Assembly: GCF_018688155.1 (NCBI RefSeq)
Contig: NZ_CP061312.1
Coordinates: forward strand, 1,612,001-1,676,000
Origin: Polynucleobacter sp. AP-Sving-400A-A2
Lineage (GTDB): Bacteria; Pseudomonadota; Gammaproteobacteria; Burkholderiales; Burkholderiaceae
Reading direction: 5' to 3'
Length of the DNA stretch: 64,000 nt
The position numbers and the translations under genes are program-made. Within the stretch, counting starts at the first letter, position 1. Each line of letters starts with the position of its first letter. Of the stretch, positions 9,080 to 16,525 are shown piece after piece. The notes under the pieces were generated by a model. It searched no databases. It worked only from the letters and a program-made list of their open reading frames with translations, and was not told the DNA's origin.

Positions 9080-9987
9080 TAATTATCTCGATTTAAAAAT
9101 GACATCACTTTTTCCAGCAGAATATCTGGAGCCTCCTCTGGAAGATAATGCCCGCAAGGCAAGGTCTCACCAATCACACTTCGACAAATCGCCTGCCACT
9201 CTTGGAGGGGTTTAAAGCATTTATCAACCACTCCGTCAGCACCCCACAGCACCATCGTGGGCATCTCTAACTTCCTATCAGCCGCAATATCTTCGCGATC
9301 ATGAATCAAATCAATGTCAGCGGCAGCGCGGTAATCTTCGCACATCCCATGTGCTGCTCCAGGCAAGGCAATACAGCGCATATACTCAGCCAAAGCCTTA
9401 GGATCAAAAGGCTTTAGTCCGGCATGGCGCCTTCCCATTAAGTCCCGAATATAAGCTGCAGGATCCGCTTCAATGAGTCGCTCCGGCAGGGGCGAAGGCT
9501 GTATTAAAAAGAACCAGTGCCAGTAGGCTTTAGCAAATGCATCGTTGGTTTTTTCATACATAGAGAGGGTGGGAGCAATATCGAGCATGATCAAGCTTCT
9601 GACTGAGGCAACATGATCCATCGCCAAACGATGTGCGACTCTCGCACCGCGATCATGTGCTAGCACATCAAAACGATTAAATCCAAGTTGCTGCATGACT
9701 TCCACTTGATCTTGCGCCATTACTCTCTTTGAATAATTACTATGGTCACTTGTACCCTGTGGTTTTGAAGAGTCTCCATAACCCCGTAGGTCTGTCATCA
9801 CCAATGTGTGCCTCTTCACGAGCTCTGGCGCAACCTTATGCCAAATGGCATGAGTTTGGGGATGTCCATGCAGCAGCAATAGTGGTGAGCCAGTCCCACC
9901 CACATGGCCGGCAATTTGAATCCCATTGACTTCAAAAACACGCGCCTGGAATCCAGGAAATAATGCATCTGATGACATAAGTACCAT
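9079..9987 (-). CDS. Alpha/beta hydrolase, haloacetate dehalogenase type
   Basis: 302-residue alpha/beta hydrolase. The nucleophile motif is AHDRGARVAHRLALD, with Asp in place of Ser and the Arg residues typical of fluoroacetate/haloacetate dehalogenases and epoxide hydrolases. LLLHGHPQTHAIWHKV is the oxyanion loop, DLRGYGDSSKP follows, WGADGVVDKC gives the second acid and CGHYLPEEAP the catalytic His. Family members split carbon-halogen bonds or epoxides, but many annotated relatives are of unproven function. It overlaps leuC by one base and so is cotranscribed with leuCD, an unusual partner. A second Met at codon 4 is an alternative start. Confidence 0.82.
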   Translation of the reverse strand: MVLMSSDALFPGFQARVFEVNGIQIAGHVGGTGSPLLLLHGHPQTHAIWHKVAPELVKRHTLVMTDLRGYGDSSKPQGTSDHSNYSKRVMAQDQVEVMQQLGFNRFDVLAHDRGARVAHRLAMDHVASVRSLIMLDIAPTLSMYEKTNDAFAKAYWHWFFLIQPSPLPERLIEADPAAYIRDLMGRRHAGLKPFDPKALAEYMRCIALPGAAHGMCEDYRAAADIDLIHDREDIAADRKLEMPTMVLWGADGVVDKCFKPLQEWQAICRSVIGETLPCGHYLPEEAPDILLEKVMSFLNRDN

Positions 9988-10179
9988 TCGTCTATTGATT
10001 TAATCTACAGTAATACTAAGCTGATTTGTGTGGGCTTTTAATTTAATGTCATACAAAAAATGCCAACCTTAGAGTTAGCATTAATGTTACTAGTGAGGCA
10101 GTTAGGGGTCCAACTCTAGCACCACAGTCAAAAGTGAATATTTCAATCCCAATAACTTGGCTTCTGTAGAATAAAGCGC

Positions 10180-10836
10180 ATGAAACCAACAATCAAAATT
10201 GACTTTGTATCGGATGTTGCTTGCCCTTGGTGTGCCGTAGGCTTAGGCAATCTTAATCAGGCAATTGCCCAATTAAGTGATAAAGCAAATTTTGAAGTTC
10301 ATTTTCGACCCTTTGAGCTCAACCCTAAGATGCCCTTGGGTGGACAGGATGCCATTGAGCATCTCACCGAAAAATATGGCTTAACCGTAGAACAGGTCCA
10401 AGCCAACCAAGCAAATATACGAGCCCAAGCTTTAGAGGCAGGATTTGAGTTTCATCCAGAGGGACGGAAAAGGGTTTACAACACATTTGATGCTCACCGT
10501 CTTTTACATTGGGCGGGACAGGAGTTTGGAGTGGAGAAGCAAGCAACCCTCAAAAAAGAATTACTCAATACTTACTTTTGCCTGGCAGTGAGTTTAGATG
10601 ACCAAGAAAACTTGATAGCTGCGGTAACTCGTTCTGGCCTAGATAAAGATAGAGCTCAAGAGGTACTCCAAAATAATGAGTTTTCTAAAGAAGTTCGTGA
10701 AGAAGAATCTACCTACACAAATGCAGGTATCAGCTCCGTTCCTTCAATCATTCTGAATGACCAATATCTTTTGCAAGGAGCCCAGCCTCCCGAGTCATTC
10801 GTAAATGCATTTAAAGAGCTGATTCAAAAAAGCTAA
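10180..10836 (+). CDS. DsbA-family oxidoreductase (FrnE-like)
   Basis: 218-residue thioredoxin-fold protein of the cytoplasmic DsbA/FrnE/2-hydroxychromene-2-carboxylate isomerase group. DVACPWCAVGL near residue 11 holds a CPWC redox pair, and SSVPSIILNDQYLLQGAQPP shows the cis-Pro loop. No signal peptide is present. Members act as disulfide reductases or isomerases on small molecules or proteins. It is a single-gene unit; just after its stop begins a tRNA-derived repeat (10843-10987) with a bidirectional stem-loop that may end its transcript. A related protein with a CPYS pair is at 24151-24759. Confidence 0.88.
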   Translation: MKPTIKIDFVSDVACPWCAVGLGNLNQAIAQLSDKANFEVHFRPFELNPKMPLGGQDAIEHLTEKYGLTVEQVQANQANIRAQALEAGFEFHPEGRKRVYNTFDAHRLLHWAGQEFGVEKQATLKKELLNTYFCLAVSLDDQENLIAAVTRSGLDKDRAQEVLQNNEFSKEVREEESTYTNAGISSVPSIILNDQYLLQGAQPPESFVNAFKELIQKS

Positions 10837-10842
10837 AAGATA

Positions 10843-10987
10843 AAACCCGCACCATTTCTGATGAGGATTTGCTTTTCTGGTGACCCACCAGGATTTGAAT
10901 CTGGGACCAAAGGATTTTTAGAGCAAGCATCTAAGACTTCGTTGCTCCAAAGTACTTTTTAAAGGAATAAGTGTTACTTAAAGTAAC
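10843..10987 (-). repeat. Decayed tRNA-Ile-derived repeat, copy R1
   Basis: Shortest of three related repeats. It contains a stem-loop (10843-10876) nearly identical to that at 42.75 kb, a mutated copy of the 3' half of tRNA-Ile(CAU) (10878-10916, with GGGCCC reduced to GACCC), a GAGCAA...TTGCTCC stem and the palindrome GTTACTTAAAGTAAC (10973-10987). Relative to copy R3 the middle 143 bp are missing, the junction being a 9-bp repeat ACCAAAGGA present at both ends of the lost piece in R3. No AbiE genes are present. It marks a dead relative of the 42.8-45.2 kb island. Confidence 0.8.
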
Positions 10988-11058
10988 GCTCAATTTGCTG
11001 ATGACAACCAAGCCCTTTTCAATTATTGACCGTTTTAACTAATAATAGATTTCAGACT

Positions 11059-11241
11059 TTAATTTAAATTTTCAAACTCAATTTCAGGCCCGTCTTCCAC
11101 CTGATAAGAGATAAGCATCGACTTTCGATATATATCTTGAACCTTGGACATAGCTTCTCTCAAACTCTCTCCATGTATTCTGATCTTTGAGCTATGTGAT
11201 CCACTTTCATCAAAATGACGAACTTTAATAGTCCAATACAT
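11059..11241 (-). CDS. Small protein of unknown function
   Basis: 60-residue soluble protein beginning MYWTIKVRHFDESGSHSSKI. No family is recognised; it has the alternating polar/hydrophobic pattern of a small beta-alpha fold and an acidic tail (EDGPEIEFENLN). It begins three bases after the stop of the HTH-like gene upstream, so the two are one operon and may form a small regulatory pair. It lies immediately after repeat R1, in a run of small AT-rich genes that looks accessory. Confidence 0.6.
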   Translation of the reverse strand: MYWTIKVRHFDESGSHSSKIRIHGESLREAMSKVQDIYRKSMLISYQVEDGPEIEFENLN

Positions 11242-11244
11242 TAC

Positions 11245-11508
11245 TCAACCTATTGACTCACTTGAAGATAGAAACTGATCTTCTGAAAGGCCAAGATAAT
11301 TGCCGATCTTCTTAGCAGCTTGTATTTTGATGTTCATTGTGTAAAAGGTGGAAAAACTTTCAGCTTCTTCAATCTCTCTTATGTGCCACTTTTTTAAGCA
11401 GACAGCTTTAGCAAGTTCTTCATAGCCTAAACCTCGCTCCTCACGTGCTACCTTCAAAACTTCTTTGAGAATCACAATGATTACCTTCGGTTTGGGTTTT
11501 AGAATCAT
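11245..11508 (-). CDS. Small HTH-like protein (XRE/RodZ-type helix-turn-helix)
   Basis: 87-residue protein. Residues about 18-75 (REERGLGYEELAKAVCLKKW, then HIREIEEAES and KIGNYLGLSEDQFL) follow the pattern of a Cro/XRE helix-turn-helix of the kind found at the N-terminus of RodZ, with no transmembrane segment, so a soluble DNA-binding or adaptor protein. The N-terminus before it is basic and hydrophobic (MILKPKPKVIIVIL). It is cotranscribed with the 60-residue gene downstream and divergent from bactofilin at 11599, with about 90 bp of shared upstream DNA. A regulatory link to bactofilin is a guess from position only. Confidence 0.6.
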   Translation of the reverse strand: MILKPKPKVIIVILKEVLKVAREERGLGYEELAKAVCLKKWHIREIEEAESFSTFYTMNIKIQAAKKIGNYLGLSEDQFLSSSESIG

Positions 11509-11598
11509 AGAGGCTGATTAAAGAGTTGTAACAAACCGATGCTAAAGTAAGCAATTGACAGTTTTATTACTAATCATTAACTGAAAGCGGTAGTGACT

Positions 11599-12048
11599 AT
11601 GTTTTTTAAAAAGGAGATAGAAGCAACCCCAAATACATCATCAGAGGTGATTCTCGCTGAAGACTTGCCTCATAGCGAGGAGATTGGTGAAGTAATCCAA
11701 AGTGTGCCAACTTTGCCAGAAGAGCAAAATAGAAGGCATGCAGGAAATCTAGTTGTTGGCGAAGGGGTTTGCTTAAGAGGCAGTTTCAACGTCCCCAATA
11801 AAACTACTATAACCGGGTTAATTGAAGGCAGCCTTACTACGACAGAACTATTAGTTGGGAAAGAAGGTAGAGTCCAAGGCGAAGTCAATTGTCAATTAGC
11901 AGATATTGCTGGAAATGTTGAAAACGGTCTTCAAGTTCATATCGCCCTTACGATTCGGGCAAGCGCAGTGATTACAGGCAATATTTTTTACCAAGAAATT
12001 ACGATTGAAAAAGGTGCCAAAATTAGCGGGCAATTGGCTAGACTTTAA
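11599..12048 (+). CDS. Bactofilin (polymer-forming cytoskeletal protein)
   Basis: About 149-residue bactofilin (DUF583), a self-assembling right-handed beta-helix protein that forms filaments at the membrane and helps place cell-wall or envelope enzymes. The core from about residue 47 shows the short repeating pattern of the family (VVGEGVCLRGSFNVPNK, ITGLIEGSLTTTELLVGKEG, GAKISGQL), preceded by a flexible acidic N-terminal tail. ATG at 11599 is preferred; an in-frame GTG two codons upstream (11593) also exists and neither has a strong ribosome site. It is divergent from the small HTH-like gene. Confidence 0.85.
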   Translation: MFFKKEIEATPNTSSEVILAEDLPHSEEIGEVIQSVPTLPEEQNRRHAGNLVVGEGVCLRGSFNVPNKTTITGLIEGSLTTTELLVGKEGRVQGEVNCQLADIAGNVENGLQVHIALTIRASAVITGNIFYQEITIEKGAKISGQLARL

Positions 12049-12154
12049 CTGGACTTAAATAACTTGGCTTAAAGTTACTCAAAGAGTCAGCCAATAATTC
12101 TCATTCCTGCAATCGATAATGTACTCATTAAAGCCTCACTTTGCATCTATCAGA

Positions 12155-12433
12155 TTAAGAATGATTAACCTGTCTTTTGAAAGCTGCGCTAGCCCTAAAG
12201 CCAACTGATTTAATAGCTGGTATTTGCACTGAAAGCCCAGTGGAAGGGTTGCGCCCCATTCGAGCACTTCGATTAACTTGGAGAAACGATCCCAAACCTC
12301 CAATCTGAACTACTTCATTTGCGCTAACTGCCTCCACAATTCGATATACGATCGACTCCAATACAAGCTTAGCGGCAGCATTTGGGATATCTGCCCCCGC
12401 TGAAATCAACTCTGTTAACTCTACTTTATTCAT
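12155..12433 (-). CDS. HU-family DNA-binding protein
   Basis: 92-residue member of the HU/IHF family of dimeric DNA-bending proteins. The N-terminal helices (MNKVELTELISAGADIP) and the beta-arm with ARMGRNPSTGLSVQIPA match HU. The arm has GRNPSTG where typical HU has GRNPKTG, and the usual Pro at the arm tip is followed normally. A divergent, accessory HU rather than the main one is likely, given its place in the small-gene region; a single gene with its own upstream region. Confidence 0.85.
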   Translation of the reverse strand: MNKVELTELISAGADIPNAAAKLVLESIVYRIVEAVSANEVVQIGGLGSFLQVNRSARMGRNPSTGLSVQIPAIKSVGFRASAAFKRQVNHS

Positions 12434-12850
12434 ATGGCGTTTATTTCTTTAACTACATTATTTCCGTGTTTCGTCAGTTAATTTAACATAGCCATATGTC
12501 AATAAGTAACTTGATAGTCAATCAGTTGTCATAAAGCAATTAAAAATTCAAGTGGCTATTCCCCCAAGATAAAAGAGTTTAGCTAGAGATTAAGGAAATG
12601 GATAAGTGTTAACAGCCCTACAAATACTATCTTAGTTAATTCAGGAATCCCACATCTCTCAATTGTCGTTTTTAACCATCATCTTAGCGCTTAAACAAGA
12701 AATTTTTATCGTCACGATAGACGTGTAATTTTTAGATGATCACACTTCCGCTAGCAAGGTGACTGAGAGTAAAAGTAATTACATTAAAAAAGTAATACCT
12801 GCTCTCTTTAGTCTATAGGTCAAAAACCTTAATAGATCCTGGAGTAAGCA
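12434..12850. other. AT-rich intergenic region, no gene seen
   Basis: About 417 bp between the HU gene and a small plus-strand gene. I see no convincing reading frame, tRNA or strong stem-loop. The last 60 bp presumably carry the promoter of the gene at 12851, which has a GGAG ribosome site 7 bases before its ATG. The first part holds the HU promoter on the other strand. Confidence 0.5.
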
Positions 12851-13021
12851 ATGACAATTCATCATTATTTTAGTGAGTATGACGATTCATTTGAGGAGTA
12901 TACAGATTCAATTAAGCACGATCTTTTAAAAGAACGACTCGTATGGCAACACCGAGCCCGAAAACAACTTGATTTGGAATACCAATTTTTTGATGATGAT
13001 TTTGAGTTAAATCTCGACTAA
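12851..13021 (+). CDS. Small acidic protein, unknown function
   Basis: 56-residue protein (MTIHHYFSEYDDSFEEYTDS at the start, FFDDDFELNLD at the end), rich in Asp and Glu with a basic middle (KERLVWQHRARKQ). A good ribosome site (GGAG, 7 bases before ATG) supports translation. No family is recognised. It shares size, acidic ends and a WQ/aromatic-rich middle with its neighbours at 13100 and 13637, suggesting a cluster of small cytoplasmic proteins, perhaps growth-phase or stress genes. Confidence 0.55.
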   Translation: MTIHHYFSEYDDSFEEYTDSIKHDLLKERLVWQHRARKQLDLEYQFFDDDFELNLD

Positions 13022-13099
13022 CAAAAGATTTGAAGATGAAGGCAATTAGTGTAAATATAGCCTTAAAACATATGCCCCAGAATTAACCTTTAGCTTTTT

Positions 13100-13333
13100 T
13101 TATTCAAACTCCAGCTCTAGATGCAAGCAAAATTCTGCGTCAGCTAGCTCTGCATATTCCGTCGCATTCATCTGGTCTTCAAATGACAGTTGCGCAAAAC
13201 GCTCTGCAGCTATGAAATTATTTTCCCTGTAGTTATCTAATGCTAATAACTGATTCCATGCCGCCTTTTGATAATACTCAGCAGACATTCTCCTGAGATT
13301 GATAATTTTGTCACTTAGACTTTGATTTAGCAT
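13100..13333 (-). CDS. Small helical protein, unknown function
   Basis: 77-residue protein from ATG at 13333, chosen because GGAGAT lies 7 bases upstream; the frame is open for 30 more codons but without a site. The sequence (NLRRMSAEYYQKAAWNQLLA and later AAERFAQLSFEDQM, ending HLELEFE) is predicted to be mostly alpha-helical with an acidic tail. No family recognised. It is divergent from the gene at 13637, and three TTGTCACATT-type sites lie in the shared upstream region, so both may answer to one regulator. Confidence 0.6.
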   Translation of the reverse strand: MLNQSLSDKIINLRRMSAEYYQKAAWNQLLALDNYRENNFIAAERFAQLSFEDQMNATEYAELADAEFCLHLELEFE

Positions 13334-13415
13334 TTTTTTATCTCCTTCAATTTTTATTGAACTTGACTGTAATGCTCCACTTTTCTCATGACATCTCTGT
13401 GAATACCTGACACTC

Positions 13416-13515
13416 TTTGTCACATTGGAGGCTGTTTTATCAAGGCCAAATGTGACAATTTCACCTCTTAAAATTTATCTCTCAATATTTTAGTTAACGA
13501 TAGATTTGTCACATT
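13416..13515. promoter_or_regulatory. Three copies of a TTGTCACATT site between divergent small genes
   Basis: TTTGTCACATT occurs at 13416-13426 and 13505-13515, and in inverted form (AAATGTGACAA) at 13448-13458. All three lie in the upstream region shared by the small genes at 13333 (minus) and 13637 (plus). Three matches to an 11-base word within 100 bp suggests an operator for a regulator, type unknown. Confidence 0.4.
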
Positions 13516-13636
13516 TATTGATTGAGAATGTAATTTACTTATGGGAGATGAAGAGCAATTCTGCTCCTTTCCGGTCTCCTCAGTTTGCTCTAACAGCCCA
13601 TAGGTAACCACTTCTAATTATTTAGGGAGAGCGCTA

Positions 13637-13816
13637 ATGACTACCTTTACCACTGAAGATCGCGAGCTTGCTGAAAAAGAACCCATCCCCTTTTATGGCT
13701 TCTACCACTTAACCGATCCATCGCCAAAGGATGCGAGCCCACTTTTACATCCGGTATTAAAGAAAATACAGTTGGAATACCGAGTAGATGACAGTAGCGA
13801 GGATTTGGAAGATTAG
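13637..13816 (+). CDS. Small acidic protein, unknown function
   Basis: 59-residue protein (MTTFTTEDRELAEKEPIPFY at the start, VDDSSEDLED at the end). GGGAGAG lies about 6 bases before the ATG, a good ribosome site. The centre YGFYHLTDPSPKD is aromatic and Pro-rich, and the tail is acidic. No family recognised. It ends three bases before the convergent small gene at 13820. Expression may be governed by the TTGTCACATT sites upstream. Confidence 0.55.
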   Translation: MTTFTTEDRELAEKEPIPFYGFYHLTDPSPKDASPLLHPVLKKIQLEYRVDDSSEDLED

Positions 13817-13819
13817 GAT

Positions 13820-13996
13820 TTAATGCTCTTTATGTTTCTTGCCTAATTTTTCAGGCCTGCCGTTGCCATAAAGACACCACTCTTTGATTTCCTCAGTGAG
13901 GACTTCAAGTTCTTTCATTTTGAGATTTCTAAAGTCTTCCAGCCCGATAGTTCCAGTCTCTTTTAATTTCTCAACAGTTTCTTGTAATGCGCCCAT
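13820..13996 (-). CDS. Small charged helical protein, unknown function
   Basis: 58-residue protein (MGALQETVEKLKETGTIGLE at the start, ending EKLGKKHKEH). An AGGAG ribosome site stands about 5 bases before the ATG at 13996. Strongly charged and probably helical; a single Cys-Trp spot (KEWCLYGNGRPEK) breaks the helix pattern. No family recognised. Convergent with the gene at 13637 and separated from it by three bases. Confidence 0.5.
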   Translation of the reverse strand: MGALQETVEKLKETGTIGLEDFRNLKMKELEVLTEEIKEWCLYGNGRPEKLGKKHKEH

Positions 13997-14208
13997 ATGA
14001 ATCTCCTCTCTTATATATGTAGGGTTGGCTTTCCATTCTATCCTGTAACTTTATGTTGACATAGTCAGGGTCAAGATCAAATTAATCCCCTTTTCACTTT
14101 TTTAGGACCTTAATTAGAAATATTGCTTTTTAATACGAAAAAAAGGGGTTTTATCGGCAAAAGTTACTTTGCTGTCATGCAACATACTTTTTAAGGTGGT
14201 ACTCTATA

Positions 14209-14251
14209 TAAGTATTAACCCTAATACATTTAGACAAAGGAGCCTTAAATG
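14209..14251 (+). promoter_or_regulatory. Conserved leader element, copy A
   Basis: Forty-three bases ending in the ATG of the gene at 14249 match copy B (25683-25725) at about 36 positions with no gap, including the 17-base word TAAGTATTAACCCTAAT and AAAGGA before the start. An AAAGGGGTTTT word occurs further upstream in both places (14147 and 25637). Shared promoter plus translation start of two small genes. Confidence 0.55.
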
Positions 14252-14410
14252 ACAAAATTATTGAGCCTCTTCAATCAAGTTTTTGGTGACCACTCCAAAA
14301 GCATCGATTTAGAGCAATTCATTAATAGCCACAACCCCAATAGCCATCAACAAGTTGAAGAACTCACTCGTGACTACCTGTATCAATTCACCACTTCAAG
14401 AGGGCTTTAA
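14249..14410 (+). CDS. Small protein after conserved leader A
   Basis: 53-residue soluble protein (MTKLLSLFNQVFGDHSKSID at the start). AAAGGAG precedes the ATG by about 7 bases. The pattern of a hydrophobic N-terminal helix followed by a polar, Gln/Asn-rich helix (NSHQQVEELTRDYLYQF) recalls the small DUF3563-type proteins of Burkholderiales, but the match is weak. It is followed four bases later by a 33-residue gene, so the two are cotranscribed from the conserved leader. Confidence 0.55.
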   Translation: MTKLLSLFNQVFGDHSKSIDLEQFINSHNPNSHQQVEELTRDYLYQFTTSRGL

Positions 14411-14413
14411 ATT

Positions 14414-14515
14414 ATGAAAAAAATTGAACGAGTAATTCAAAACCTTTGGTCCGCATGGGTAGAGACTAGAGCCCAGCAAGCAAAGCATTACAGCACGCAT
14501 AGTCATATTGAATAA
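14414..14515 (+). CDS. 33-residue basic microprotein
   Basis: Reads MKKIERVIQNLWSAWVETRA and ends KHYSTHSHIE. The amphipathic W..W...R helix resembles the microprotein at 25723-25824 in size and character (hydrophobic helix, then basic/His-rich tail). It starts four bases after the previous gene and ends just before the GNAT gene. The ribosome site is poor, so translation probably depends on coupling to the gene upstream. Function unknown. Confidence 0.45.
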   Translation: MKKIERVIQNLWSAWVETRAQQAKHYSTHSHIE

Positions 14516-14519
14516 TGCC

Positions 14520-15062
14520 ATGCTGACTACTGAGTTTCTCTTACGAAATCAGTATTCAAAATATGGATCTTGGTTAAAAGCCCAAGATCCACAAACTTTA
14601 CATGACTATTTTGGTCATTCAATGGGCAAGAAATCCATTGATAACCTTGTCAAAAAGTTTGCGAATGATCCTAAAAATAACCATTTTTTAGTGGCAAAGA
14701 TCGATGGTAAGTGGGCAGGTACTATTCATATTGCTTCGAGTGGGACTGAAATAGAGTTTGGTGTCATTGTGAGCCCTAAATATCGTAAGCAAGGTGTAGC
14801 TGACACCATGATGGACGAAGCTATTACCTGGGCTCGCAACCGCCATTACCACTATCTATTTATGCATTGCATCAGTTGGAATCGCCCCATAAAACGTCTC
14901 TGTGAAAAGCACGGCTTAGTGCCACGCAATATGATGGGTGATTCAGAGGCAAATTTGATACTTCAGCCACCAACACCAGTAACTTTTTTTAAAGAGCAAA
15001 TGACTGTTGGTAAGCGAAATTGGTTAGCATTAATCCGACTGCAAAGATTGAATTGGAGCTAA
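14520..15062 (+). CDS. GNAT family N-acetyltransferase
   Basis: About 180-residue acetyltransferase of the GNAT fold, moving an acetyl group from acetyl-CoA to an amine. IEFGVIVSPKYRKQGVADTM is the strand plus pyrophosphate-binding loop (R-x-x-G-x-A), followed by the usual helix and the ISWNRPIKRLCEKHGL segment. The start is uncertain: ATG at 14520 is chosen, but TTG at 14508 in the same frame overlaps the preceding gene's stop. The C-terminal tail of about 35 residues is extra. Substrate unknown. It may be cotranscribed with the two small genes upstream. Confidence 0.82.
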   Translation: MLTTEFLLRNQYSKYGSWLKAQDPQTLHDYFGHSMGKKSIDNLVKKFANDPKNNHFLVAKIDGKWAGTIHIASSGTEIEFGVIVSPKYRKQGVADTMMDEAITWARNRHYHYLFMHCISWNRPIKRLCEKHGLVPRNMMGDSEANLILQPPTPVTFFKEQMTVGKRNWLALIRLQRLNWS

Positions 15063-15075
15063 AAATTAACGGGAC

Positions 15076-15558
15076 TTAATTTAGCAGCCTCATTTTGACT
15101 AATGATGCTTTATCTAGATCCTTCCAATCTTTAAATTCGAAGGAAAGCTCTATCAATCCACAGGTATGTATTAAAACTGATTCGCCGGCAATTAATAAAA
15201 CGAAATCCTCTAATGCAGGGTTATGGCCTACAAGCATGACACTTTTGATTTTCTTATGCACTCTTCTTGCTATCGCCAACAATGATGTGGAATCTGCTTG
15301 ATATAACTTTTTATCAACTTCTAAAAATCTTTGCTTATGATCAAGTTGATTCGATATTATTTGAGCAGTTGTGATGGCTCGAATTGCGGGACTTGTGAGA
15401 ATAAGATCAAATCTAATTTCTTTTTTAATGAGTTTTGTAGCCAATTTTTTAGCATCATCAATACCTCTATTAGATAAGGCGCGATCCTCATCTGAAGACT
15501 GAAGAGTTGCACTTTCAGCCTTAGCATGTCGTAAGAGGTACAAAAATCTTGTATGCAT
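15076..15558 (-). CDS. SixA-type phosphohistidine phosphatase
   Basis: 160-residue histidine-phosphatase-fold protein. LLRHAKAES near the N-terminus contains the phospho-accepting His, and VGHNPALEDFVLLIAGE holds the second His. The short length and RHAKAE motif fit SixA, which dephosphorylates phosphohistidine on phosphorelay proteins in E. coli; in other bacteria targets are unclear. ATG at 15558 is preferred because GAGGG lies just upstream; a TTG six codons earlier is open but has no site. Convergent with the GNAT gene, 13 bases apart. Confidence 0.82.
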   Translation of the reverse strand: MHTRFLYLLRHAKAESATLQSSDEDRALSNRGIDDAKKLATKLIKKEIRFDLILTSPAIRAITTAQIISNQLDHKQRFLEVDKKLYQADSTSLLAIARRVHKKIKSVMLVGHNPALEDFVLLIAGESVLIHTCGLIELSFEFKDWKDLDKASLVKMRLLN

Positions 15559-15661
15559 CGTGACCCTCGTCAGCAATTCAGACTACTCTACCACTCAAAT
15601 ATAATTTTGATTATTCCTCATAGAAAATCATAATGCAAAATTTGTGATCCTATTTATAAGG

Positions 15662-16255
15662 TCACAATGAAGCAAATTTCCCACAACTCCCACCCAAGGT
15701 ATTTTTTTGCAGCATCACACGATCGGCCATCATTTCAAAGCGCTTGGTAGCACTATTTTCCATAAAGAATCTAATTAAAAAGAATGGGATAGATGTTTCC
15801 AGTTCAAATGTTGCATGATGTGTAAAACGGGTACCATTTTTATCGGGCTCAATAGTCCAGCTACCTTTATAGGATTTTGCATCACCTTCTATCTGAATAA
15901 ATTCCTGACGCTTATCCGAAACTTCCGAAAACTCTAAGACTGAGCGTAGGAGAATTGGGTAAAACAACACTCTCTCTTCTGCAATCCTTTCAACCTGAAC
16001 TTTATTACCGGCCCTAGAAAGTACCTTGGAATCTTTAATACCAGGGATATTTTTAGCACCCTCGTAATCGGTTAAAAAAGCATAAGCTTGACACTCATTA
16101 ACTGGAGCCACGTAAGTAGCTTGCACTTGAAAACCAGAACCGGATCTTCCTACAAATACCTTTAAATCAAAAGGCACTCCATCATTGGCAGCAAAACAGG
16201 TAAGTGGTATTAGCAGAAGCTGCAAACATAAAATCCTTGCTAAGCAAATACCCAT
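15662..16255 (-). CDS. Exported SRPBCC (START-like) protein 1
   Basis: 197-residue protein with a signal peptide (hydrophobic LARILCLQLLLIPLTCFA, cleavage after FAA) and a START/SRPBCC ligand-binding fold, so periplasmic. The body reads DLKVFVGRSGSGFQVQATY, then CQAYAFLTDYEGAKNIPGI and GSWTIEPDKNGTRFTHHATF, the usual beta-strand and helix grammar of polyketide-cyclase-like lipid carriers. A paralogue of similar length lies at 22490-23077, on the far side of a lipid gene cluster. Both share DYE, GxGF, R-I/L-x-EERVL and GDxKxYxGSW. A lipid or hydrophobe carrier in the periplasm is the natural guess. Confidence 0.75.
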   Translation of the reverse strand: MGICLARILCLQLLLIPLTCFAANDGVPFDLKVFVGRSGSGFQVQATYVAPVNECQAYAFLTDYEGAKNIPGIKDSKVLSRAGNKVQVERIAEERVLFYPILLRSVLEFSEVSDKRQEFIQIEGDAKSYKGSWTIEPDKNGTRFTHHATFELETSIPFFLIRFFMENSATKRFEMMADRVMLQKNTLGGSCGKFASL

Positions 16256-16402
16256 AACACCCTCAAATTTGAAATAAACTCTTATTTTTATTTTAATTTG
16301 TGACCGCTTGATGGCAATTCGACGATATTTTTAAAGAAAAAATGTAAACAATTTGTTAGTGCTTTGTCTTAGCCACTCATTGAATAACTAAAATTGAAAG
16401 TG

Positions 16403-16516
16403 ATGAATGATACTTGTAGTATTCCAAATCAAATGATACGCGACCAAAAAATTACCGTTATCGATTCAAACTGTACATATTGCCGTTGTGATGTGAGCAG
16501 CCCACTTGCCCGATAG
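16403..16516 (+). CDS. Possible 37-residue Cys-containing microprotein
   Basis: ATG at 16403 opens 37 codons (MNDTCSIPNQMIRDQKITVI at the start) ending in SNCTYCRCDVSSPLAR. Four of the residues are Cys, three in C-x2-C-x-C arrangement, as in small metal-binding peptides. The ribosome site is weak and no relative is known to me, so this may be chance. It lies between the SRPBCC and LplT genes, on the opposite strand. Confidence 0.3.
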   Translation: MNDTCSIPNQMIRDQKITVIDSNCTYCRCDVSSPLAR

Positions 16517-16525
16517 TAAAAAAGT

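Noticed and set aside
10878..10916. A tRNA gene at 10.9 kb
   Set aside because: Only a 3' half is present, with damaged acceptor (GACCC) and T-arm; no 5' half.
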